64,000 nucleotides of DNA from Chitinophagaceae bacterium (GTDB lineage: Bacteria; Bacteroidota; Bacteroidia; Chitinophagales; Chitinophagaceae): contig JAMLGU010000002.1 of NCBI GenBank assembly GCA_023957575.1, forward strand, positions 248,001 through 312,000, given 5' to 3'. The notes beneath the pieces were generated by a model. It was given only the letters and a program-made list of their open reading frames with translations. It did not search any database and was not told the origin of the DNA. The translations under genes and the position numbers were made by a program. Below, one piece after another: positions 9,536-16,273 of this stretch. Positions within the stretch are counted from its first letter, which is position 1. Every line of letters starts with the position of its first letter.

Positions 9536-11167
9536 TTAGCTTTCCTTCATAAAAGGATAGCTATAATCCACAGGAGGATTAAAGGTTTCTTTTATGGTTC
9601 TGGCGCTTAACCAACGGTACATATTCAGAATAGAGCCCGCTTTGTCATTAGTACCGCTACCTCTGGCACCGCCAAAAGGCTGCTGACCTACCACCGCTCC
9701 GGTCGGCTTATCGTTGATATAAAAATTACCGGCAGCATTAACCAACTTACGGGTAGCCAGTTCGATTGCATCTCTGTCGTGAGAAATAATAGCACCGGTA
9801 AGCGCATAAGGTGAAGTATCGTCAACCAAACTCAATGTTTCTTCAAATTTATCTTCGGGATATACGTAAATCGTAAGTACCGGGCCAAAAATTTCTTCGC
9901 ACATGGTTACAAACTTTGGATCTTTGGTTTCAATAACTGTGGGCTGAATAAAGTATCCATTTGATTTATCACATGCACCACCAACAATGATTTCAGCATC
10001 AGCAGACTCACGTGCATTGTCTATATAATTTTTGATACTGTCAAAACTTTTTTCGTCAATTACTGCATTGATGAAATTGGAAAAATCCTCTACCGAGCCC
10101 ATTTTGAAGGAATTGACACCCTCAATGATTTTATGTTTTACTTCTGCCCATAAATTTGAAGAAATATACGCCCTTGATGCAGCAGAACATTTTTGCCCCT
10201 GAAATTCAAAGGCGCCCCGTAACAAAGCAGTAGCTACAATATCTGCATTTGCGCTTTTATGCACCATCACAAAGTCTTTACCTCCGGTTTCGCCCACAAT
10301 ACGCGGGTAACTCCGGTACTTTGCCATATTTTTTCCAATCGTTTCCCACATATTATTGAAAACCCCTGTGGAACCCGTAAAGTGTACGCCTGCAAATTCC
10401 TTATGATTAAAACAAACTTCACCCACTACCGGGCCACTTACATAAACCAGATTGATAACACCATCCGGCAGACCTGCTTCCTGTAAAATACGCATGAACA
10501 TTTGTGCCGAATAAACCTGTGTATTAGCACATTTCCACACCACTGTATTGCCACACATGGCAGGCGCTGTGGGTAGATTTCCACCTATAGCGGTAAAATT
10601 AAAAGGAGTAACAGCCAGTACAAAGCCTTCAAGTGGCCTATATTCCATTCGATTGTGCATACCTGCCCCGCTGATGGGTTGTTGCCGGTATATCTGATCC
10701 AGAAAGTGAACATTGAAGCGTAAAAAATCAATAATCTCGCAGGCGCTGTCAATCTCTGCCTGAAATGCGTTTTTGCTCTGCCCCAACATTGTGGTGCCGT
10801 TCATATAACTGCGATACTTGGTGGCAATCAAATCCGCTGCCTTCAAAAAAATTCCTGCCCTGCTTTCCCAACTCATGGATGCCCAGGATTCTTTTGCTTT
10901 CAAAGCTGCCTCAATAGCCATTTCTACATGTTCTTTACTTCCCACAGAAAAAGTTCCTAACAGGTGCGAACGCTCATGTGGTGGACGCAACTCCGCCTTT
11001 TTATCGGTTCTCACTTCTTTTCCGCCGATATACATAGGTACATCAACTGTTTGACTTTTTAACTCAGCAAGCGTTGCTTTTAAAGCGGCTCTTTCTTTAC
11101 TGCCCGGTTCGTAATTAAGAACAGGCTCGTTGGCAGGTACCGGATAAGAAAAATTTCCTAAACTCAT
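9536..11167 (-). CDS. pruA: L-glutamate gamma-semialdehyde dehydrogenase (1-pyrroline-5-carboxylate dehydrogenase)
   Basis: 543 residues, the length typical of the stand-alone NAD-dependent enzyme that oxidises glutamate semialdehyde to glutamate in proline breakdown. The aldehyde dehydrogenase fold is complete: TPFNFTAIGGN near 187-197, the nucleotide-binding FTGSTGVF near 263-270, the catalytic Glu in VGETGGKD (E293) and the catalytic Cys in GQKCSAASRAY (C327). The C-terminus has the QPFGGARGSGTNDKAG segment characteristic of this subfamily. No proline dehydrogenase gene lies nearby in the window. Confidence 0.95.
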   Translation of the reverse strand: MSLGNFSYPVPANEPVLNYEPGSKERAALKATLAELKSQTVDVPMYIGGKEVRTDKKAELRPPHERSHLLGTFSVGSKEHVEMAIEAALKAKESWASMSWESRAGIFLKAADLIATKYRSYMNGTTMLGQSKNAFQAEIDSACEIIDFLRFNVHFLDQIYRQQPISGAGMHNRMEYRPLEGFVLAVTPFNFTAIGGNLPTAPAMCGNTVVWKCANTQVYSAQMFMRILQEAGLPDGVINLVYVSGPVVGEVCFNHKEFAGVHFTGSTGVFNNMWETIGKNMAKYRSYPRIVGETGGKDFVMVHKSANADIVATALLRGAFEFQGQKCSAASRAYISSNLWAEVKHKIIEGVNSFKMGSVEDFSNFINAVIDEKSFDSIKNYIDNARESADAEIIVGGACDKSNGYFIQPTVIETKDPKFVTMCEEIFGPVLTIYVYPEDKFEETLSLVDDTSPYALTGAIISHDRDAIELATRKLVNAAGNFYINDKPTGAVVGQQPFGGARGSGTNDKAGSILNMYRWLSARTIKETFNPPVDYSYPFMKES

Positions 11168-11334
11168 TTTAAAAATTGAATTTTAATTGAATAAAATATT
11201 CTAATATCTCTTAAATAACGAAATAAAGTGATTTTACTTACCAAATCACGCTTCGTTTTGTTAATAATTAAATTCTTTACTAATATTTATTGCAAAATTA
11301 AGACTAAATATTCTGATTGTCTCTGGTCAAAATC

Positions 11335-12418
11335 TTACTCGTTGTTCATCATAAGATACGCCTTAATAAATCCATCAAGTTCGCCATCCATTACAGGCTG
11401 TACATTACCTACCTCGTAATCGGTTCTATGATCTTTAATCATTTTATAAGGGTGAAAAACATAGCTGCGTATCTGGCTGCCCCATTCAATTTTTTTCTTA
11501 TTAGCATTGGCTGTGTTCGTTAGTTCTTCGCGCTTGCGCAATTCTTCTTCATACAAGCGGCTTTTCAGCATTTGCAATGCCTTTTCACGATTACCCATTT
11601 GAGTGCGCTCGGTTTGACAAACCACCGTAATGCCCGATGGGATATGGGTAAGAAATACTTTTGTTTCTACTTTATTCACGTTTTGGCCACCGGCGCCGCC
11701 ACTGCGGGCAGTTTCCATTTTAAGTTCAGCATCCTTTATTTCGATATTTATTGAATCATCCACTAACGGATATACAAATACCGATGCAAAGGACGTGTGC
11801 CTGCGGGCATTGCTGTCAAAAGGCGATATTCGTACCAACCGATGTACGCCACTCTCCGCCTTTAAAAATCCATAGGCAAATGCGCCTTCAAACTGGAGGG
11901 TTGCTGTTTTTATTCCGGCGCCATCACCCCACTGCCAGTCTAATTCTGTTACATTCCATCCCTGCTTTTCGCCATACATTTTATACATTCGGGCCAGCAT
12001 TTCTGCCCAATCCTGGCTTTCGGTACCTCCCGCGCCGGAGTTTATTTGCAAAATAGCTGTCAGCTCGTCTTCGGGTTCGTTCAGCGTACTTTTAAATTCT
12101 ACATCATCCAAAACGCTTAAAGCATGATCATAAGCTTGTTGGGTTTCCGCCTCAGAAGCATCGCCGCTCTTCCAAAAATCAAAAAGAACTGCAAAATCTT
12201 CCACCGCCGTATCAACCTGAGTATAAAGACCCAACCAATATTCATTGGTTTTCACATTCTTCATTATCTCTGTTGCACGTTGATTATCGTCCCAAAATCC
12301 GGGACTGAGTGAGAGTTGCTTATCTTCTGCTACTTTTTGCTGACGGTTTGCAACGTCAAAGAAACCTCCTTATCCCGAGAACGCGGGACCGCATATCATT
12401 TAATTTTTCCTGTGTCAT
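11335..12418 (-). CDS. prfB: peptide chain release factor 2 with programmed +1 frameshift
   Basis: RF2 ends translation at UGA and UAA. A minus-strand ATG at 12418 opens a 20-codon zero frame ending ATA AGG AGG TTT CTT TGA C. Slipping forward one base at CTT (12361-12359), skipping 12358, joins a 340-codon frame that runs to 11335, giving about 360 residues, the usual RF2 length. The second frame has the SPF anticodon-like tripeptide ([11 protein letters not shown]) and the GGQ hydrolysis motif ([12 protein letters not shown]). AGGAGG three bases before CTT TGA matches the stimulatory spacing known for E. coli prfB. A TATTTTTG -7 box lies 7 bases before the ATG. Confidence 0.95.
12355..12370 (-). 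promoter_or_regulatory. prfB recoding site: internal Shine-Dalgarno plus CTT TGA C slip site
   Basis: Minus-strand reading AGGAGG TTT CTT TGA C. In known prfB genes low RF2 lets the ribosome pause at UGA and shift +1, giving autoregulation. AGGAGG stands out because genes in this window otherwise lack Shine-Dalgarno sequences. Confidence 0.93.
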
Positions 12419-12425
12419 AAGAGGA

Positions 12426-12433
12426 CAAAAATA
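12426..12433 (-). promoter_or_regulatory. -7 box close to the prfB start
   Basis: Minus strand TATTTTTG, matching TAnnTTTG, with only 7 bases before the prfB ATG. If used, the transcript would be nearly leaderless. No clear -33 element is visible. Confidence 0.45.
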
Positions 12434-12584
12434 GGGAATTTAAAGATTCCGTTTATTCGCTAATTCTCTTTTTTAGGTGCTAAGCAAATTTTGTTCAAAC
12501 AATGCTTATTCCGGTTTTGCGCCGTACTATAATGGCTTTCCGATTTTCTAACAGTGGCTGCATGAGGCGCCTATTTTGGTTCGG

Positions 12585-12617
12585 TACCGCGTAAGCGGTA
12601 TCTCGCTGAAAGCGAGA
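12585..12617. repeat. two abutting perfect hairpins
   Basis: TACCGC-GTAA-GCGGTA (12585-12600) is followed with no gap by TCTCGCT-GAA-AGCGAGA (12601-12617). Both have tight loops. They could be a REP-like element or part of a structured transcript; neither has a T tract. Confidence 0.6.
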
Positions 12618-12734
12618 AGAAGCAAAATCAGCACCGGTGCAGCCACGCAGCCCGCCGGCTGTGGAGGCAAAAAGTAGGAATTAAAGAATGTATGCTTGTT
12701 TTCAAACTTTTTCTTGATAAAAAGTTTGACAAAA

Positions 12735-12899
12735 ATCAAGGCTGTGATGCCCTCGCTAAAAATGAATTTCGTTACGCTAAAATGCTTGAACTCGCTTCGT
12801 GCCTACGTTTGATAAAGTTAGCGTTTCTGCGCTCAAACAGCAGGCATTTTTTAACGCTTCACTACATTCATTTTTTTAACGCTCAGGCATCAAGGCTGT
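12735..12899. repeat. foldback element with 11-base direct repeat ends
   Basis: The 11-mer ATCAAGGCTGT occurs at 12735-12745 and 12889-12899. Just inside, GATGCCCTCGCTAAAAATGAAT (12746-12767) is nearly the reverse complement of ATTCATTTTTTTAACGCTCAGGCATC (12866-12891), and inner stems such as GTTTGA...TCAAAC extend the foldback. An inverted pair CTTGAT/ATCAAG (12713-12718, 12735-12740) lies at the left edge. The structure resembles a MITE or an old palindromic intergenic repeat. No transposase is adjacent. Confidence 0.55.
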
Positions 12900-13144
12900 T
12901 TGGCTTCGCGCGACAACGCTGCGCATGACCGCGGCTTGCCGATTATTGCCGCTGCGGAGGCGAAAAAGTAGGAATGAAATGCTTATTGAATAAAAATTTA
13001 CACTTTTCAAATAATGGTAACTAACCGGACGAGCAGAGGATGCTAACGGATTTTTTATAATAGCGCATCAAAAAATAGAATTAGCCGGAAAGTTGTCTTT
13101 TTTAAAAAAGATACAAAAGTAATATGACAAATATTTGCCTTAAA

Positions 13145-13741
13145 CTATTGCTTCAGTAAATCCTCAATAAATCCAATAAACTTATCGCTGCTGTAATTGG
13201 CTGCTCCGGCGTGTTTATAGACGATGTTTCCTTTTTTATCCAGTACAACGGTGGTAGGCAGCGAGCCTTCAAACCAGTCGGAGGGAGGATTGGATTGATA
13301 GGCATATACAGGCAGGTCAAAATTTCTTTGTTTCATGAAAGCGGTAGATTTCGCAAAATTGGCATCTGCATCAGCCAAAATGAACACAATATCCGGATTG
13401 TTTTTGTATTTGCTGTGAAGTTCATCCACCGAAGGCATTTCGGCAATGCAGGGCGGACACCAGGTAGCCCAGAAATTGATGAATACCACTTTCCCATCCA
13501 GGTCTTTTGTATCAATCTGATGGCCATCTGCCCCGGCAAATATCACCGAAGCTCTTTGAGTGTTTGGGTTGGAATTATTTTGCTTAACGGCGGTTACACC
13601 GGGCTGAAACAGACCTACCTTCATCAAACCCTGAATTACCAATGCTTTGAAATTAGGGAAGATGAGCATTGCCACAGTGAAAATCACCAAAATTGCGGTT
13701 ATGATATTAGATAATGAAAACAGTTTTTTTTGTGCTGCCAT
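13145..13741 (-). CDS. membrane-anchored TlpA/ResA-type thioredoxin
   Basis: 198 residues from the ATG at 13741, which has an A-rich upstream context; a longer frame begins at 13786. One N-terminal membrane helix (IITAILVIFTVAMLIFP) anchors a periplasmic thioredoxin fold. The active site is WCPPC in VVFINFWATWCPPCIAEMP, and the cis-proline region is GSLPTTVVLDKKGNIV. TlpA/ResA proteins reduce disulfides outside the cytoplasm, often for cytochrome c maturation; the partner here is unknown. It is divergent from clpS. Confidence 0.88.
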   Translation of the reverse strand: MAAQKKLFSLSNIITAILVIFTVAMLIFPNFKALVIQGLMKVGLFQPGVTAVKQNNSNPNTQRASVIFAGADGHQIDTKDLDGKVVFINFWATWCPPCIAEMPSVDELHSKYKNNPDIVFILADADANFAKSTAFMKQRNFDLPVYAYQSNPPSDWFEGSLPTTVVLDKKGNIVYKHAGAANYSSDKFIGFIEDLLKQ

Positions 13742-13893
13742 ATTTGTTTTTAAAGGAAACAAAATTGGAGAATAATTGTTACGCATATTGTAAGAAAAGT
13801 TACAATTGTATAGAGGTTGAAAAGTTGACAGGCTGATGCTGTAAATGATTTTTAGCTTTTAGGCTAAAAAATAGCGATTATTTTCAAAATATT

Positions 13894-13901
13894 TATCTTT
13901 G
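13894..13901 (+). promoter_or_regulatory. -7 box abutting the clpS start
   Basis: TATCTTTG matches TAnnTTTG, and the clpS ATG begins only 5 bases after it. If used, transcription would start at or beside the ATG, giving a leaderless message. No clear -33 element. Confidence 0.55.
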
Positions 13902-13906
13902 CAACT

Positions 13907-14209
13907 ATGATCATAAGCAGTACAAATAATGGCACACAATACCAAAGTGAAGTAGATGTTCTGTTGGAGACAGTATCTTCTAATCAGTTAATTGTTTGGA
14001 ATGATGATGTGAACACTTTTCAATGGGTAATTGAAACGCTGGTAGAAGTATGTGGTCACAGTTTTGAACAGGCAGAGCAGTGCTCGCTACTGATTCATTT
14101 TCAGGGAAAATATGCTGTTAAGGAAGGTATGTACGAAGACCTGAAACCTATGTGCGAAGCGATTCTTGACAGGGGCATCGGCGCTACGGTAGAAGAAGTT
14201 GTTTCCTGA
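13907..14209 (+). CDS. clpS: ClpS, N-degron adaptor of the Clp protease
   Basis: 100 residues. The core motif LIVWNDDVNTFQWVIETLVEVCGHS matches the ClpS substrate-binding pocket (the NDD...TF region), followed by a conserved A-rich helix pair (EQAEQCSLLIHFQGKYAVKEG). ClpS delivers proteins with primary destabilising N-terminal residues to ClpAP. The aat gene, which creates such N-termini, begins 49 bases downstream on the same strand, so the pair covers tagging and recognition. Confidence 0.93.
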   Translation: MIISSTNNGTQYQSEVDVLLETVSSNQLIVWNDDVNTFQWVIETLVEVCGHSFEQAEQCSLLIHFQGKYAVKEGMYEDLKPMCEAILDRGIGATVEEVVS

Positions 14210-14258
14210 TGATGTTTTCTCTGTGAATGATTTTCCTTTCTGATTTCAATTTTTCCCG

Positions 14259-14909
14259 TTGCCCATTTTTGCGTTAGATGATTCACTTTGTTTTCCTCCT
14301 GTTCATTTGGCAGAAGGTAGCGGGTTGTTGGCAATGGGTGGCGATTTATCGCCTGAAAGACTCATCCTGGCTTACAAGTCAGGTATTTTTCCGTGGTATG
14401 ACCATCCACCGATTTTGTGGTGGTGTCCCGATCCGAGGTTTGTCCTTTTTCCCGATGAATTCAAAGTGAGCAAGAGCCTCAGACCTTTGCTGAAGAAGAA
14501 TGCTTTTGAGTTTACTATCAATAAATCTTTTAGTCGGGTGATTGATTATTGCAAAGAAGTCTTGCGGCCGGGGCAGGACGGCACCTGGATTACCGAAGAA
14601 GTGAAGGCTGTTTATGTAAAACTTCACGAATTAGGCTTTGCACATAGTGCTGAAGTGTGGCAACAGGGAGAGTTAGTGGGTGGCCTGTATGGTATAAAAA
14701 TTGGCAAAGTGTTTTTTGGTGAAAGTATGTTCAGCTTAGTGAGCAATGCTTCGCGGTATGCTTTTGCAAAATATATGGATGTTTTAAAATCCGAAGATAT
14801 CCGGGTTATTGATTGCCAGATTCATTCTGATTATTTAGAAAGTATGGGCGCCGGAATGATTGACGGAAAAGAATTTGACAGATTGCTTGAAAGGTATTGT
14901 AGAGGCTAA
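14259..14909 (+). CDS. aat: leucyl/phenylalanyl-tRNA--protein transferase
   Basis: 216 residues. Aat adds Leu or Phe from aminoacyl-tRNA to proteins with N-terminal Lys or Arg, making them ClpS substrates. Hallmarks: FPP near residue 12, LLAMGGDLSPERL, AYKSGIFPWYD, WWCPDPRFVL and GGLYGIKIGKVFFGESMFS. The start is taken as TTG at 14259 because translation then begins MPIFALDDSLCFPP, the usual family N-terminus; no ATG fits. The stop at 14907-14909 runs straight into a minisatellite. Confidence 0.93.
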   Translation: MPIFALDDSLCFPPVHLAEGSGLLAMGGDLSPERLILAYKSGIFPWYDHPPILWWCPDPRFVLFPDEFKVSKSLRPLLKKNAFEFTINKSFSRVIDYCKEVLRPGQDGTWITEEVKAVYVKLHELGFAHSAEVWQQGELVGGLYGIKIGKVFFGESMFSLVSNASRYAFAKYMDVLKSEDIRVIDCQIHSDYLESMGAGMIDGKEFDRLLERYCRG

Positions 14910-15000
14910 GGTTGAGATTAAGACTGAGGTTAAGGTTGAGGTTAAGGTTGAGGTTAAGGTTGAGGTTAAGATTGAGGTTAAGATTGAGGTTTAAGGTTCA
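14910..15000. repeat. 12-base minisatellite after aat
   Basis: About seven imperfect copies of a GAGGTTAAGGTT-type 12-mer with G/A changes in the last positions. They sit between the convergent aat and dinB genes. A second short repeat (ATTTGTG-type units at about 15021-15050) follows. The region is outside any reading frame of note and probably reflects slippage. Confidence 0.85.
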
Positions 15001-15100
15001 AAGTTCAAGGTTTCGGAATTTATGATTTGTGATTTGTGATTTATGATTTTGGATTGCAGATTACAGATTAATTATTGACAAATTGACCACTGCCTACAGA

Positions 15101-16273
15101 CTATAGCCTACTGCATTTTCCCGTCTGCACTCCTCCTGCACGCATGAGCAGCCGTTCACCGAATCTTTTCTTTACACTGTCAATGGCCTGATACAGTGCA
15201 ATGTCTTCTTCAGTGTCCCGAAACATATCAATCTGATGGCAGCCGGGAATTAAGTGCGTGAACCTTACGCCTATCAGTCTGATGAGCAGCCTTCGCTCAT
15301 ATAGCTTATTGAAAAGCTGTTTAACTTCCTTCATCAATGCAGCATCTGCGTTGGTATAGGCAATCATTTTTTGTTTGGTGTAGGTCTGAAAGTCGGAGTA
15401 TCTGATTTTGACGCTCACGCACCCGGTCAGTTTGTTCTGGCGGCGCAGATCGTAAGCAATGCTTTCGGTCATGCGAATTAATTCGGCATTGAGAAAGCGC
15501 AAATCAATGGTATCCTGCTGAAAAGTATTCTCGGTAGAGATGGATTTTTGTTCCCGATAGGGTATTACGGGGCTGTCGTCCATTCCGTTTGCTTTTTGCC
15601 AGAGTTCCGAGCCATATTTACCCAGGAGGTTTTGCAGATACTCTACCGGTATCTCACTCAGGATTTTTACGGTTTCTACACCCATTTTCAAAAGTTTGTA
15701 GCCGGTTTCTTTTCCTACACCGGGTATTTTCAGTACGCTCAGCGGCGCTAAGAATTTTTTTTCATTACCAAAAGGAATTTCAATCTGGCCGTTGGGTTTC
15801 ACCTCATTGGTGGCCACCTTGCTTACCACTTTATTGCTTGCCAATCCATAAGAAACGGGCAGACCGCTTTCTTTTTTAATTTTTTGTTTCAGTTCTCCGG
15901 CAAATTTCATGCAGCCAAAATATTTATCCATCCCCGTCATGTCAATGTAAAACTCGTCAATGCTGGCTTTTTCATACATCGGCACACTGTCTTTGATTAC
16001 ATCGGTTACTAACCTTGAGTATCTGGAATAGGCTTCATAATCACTTTTTACCACAATGGCATGGCGGCAAAGTCTGAGCGCTGCCTTCATGGGCATGGCG
16101 CTGTGGATGCCAAACTTCCGGGCTTCGTAGCTACAGGCGGCTACCACACCTCGTGCATTGTTGCCACCGATAAGTATCGGCTTGCCCATTAGTTTAGGAT
16201 TGCGGAGGTGTTCGACCGACACAAAGAAAGTATCCATATCCAGATGTGCAATATGACGGTTACAGATGATCAT
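15101..16273 (-). CDS. dinB: Y-family DNA polymerase IV (DinB)
   Basis: 390 residues. Translesion polymerase with the catalytic acids visible: LDMDTFFVSVE (D12) and the SIDEFYIDMTG motif (D106, E107). Helix-hairpin-helix (LKIPGVGKETGYKLLKMG) and little-finger regions follow. QIDMF near the C-terminus looks like a sliding-clamp binding motif. Its ATG overlaps the end of the upstream dnaE-type gene by 14 bases, so the two are translationally coupled, as in the mutagenesis cassettes of other bacteria. Confidence 0.93.
   Translation of the reverse strand: MIICNRHIAHLDMDTFFVSVEHLRNPKLMGKPILIGGNNARGVVAACSYEARKFGIHSAMPMKAALRLCRHAIVVKSDYEAYSRYSRLVTDVIKDSVPMYEKASIDEFYIDMTGMDKYFGCMKFAGELKQKIKKESGLPVSYGLASNKVVSKVATNEVKPNGQIEIPFGNEKKFLAPLSVLKIPGVGKETGYKLLKMGVETVKILSEIPVEYLQNLLGKYGSELWQKANGMDDSPVIPYREQKSISTENTFQQDTIDLRFLNAELIRMTESIAYDLRRQNKLTGCVSVKIRYSDFQTYTKQKMIAYTNADAALMKEVKQLFNKLYERRLLIRLIGVRFTHLIPGCHQIDMFRDTEEDIALYQAIDSVKKRFGERLLMRAGGVQTGKCSRL

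Larger units (their letters stand above)
12434..13144. other. 0.7 kb gene-free gap with hairpins and a foldback repeat
   Basis: No convincing gene: the short frames here lack start context and family resemblance. The gap has two abutting hairpins (12585-12617), two short palindromes nearby (GCACCGGTGC at 12631-12640; AGCC...GGCT at 12649-12660) and the foldback element at 12735-12899. Two similar strings, GGAGGCAAAAAGTAGGAAT near 12663 and GGAGGCGAAAAAGTAGGAAT near 12956, bracket the element, which suggests mosaic repeat material. Confidence 0.6.

Noticed and set aside
12355..12361. prfB frameshift as a sequencing error or pseudogene
   Set aside because: The slip site, spacing and upstream AGGAGG match the known programmed site exactly, and the first frame gives the missing N-terminus.
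12548..12928. Two short frames in the gap behind prfB
   Set aside because: They read through hairpins and foldback repeats and show no protein family.
13211..13714. 167-residue plus-strand frame opposite the TlpA-type gene
   Set aside because: Shadow of the thioredoxin gene; no signal or motif of its own.
14910..15000. Possible CRISPR array
   Set aside because: The units are 12-base head-to-tail copies without spacers, and no cas genes are near.
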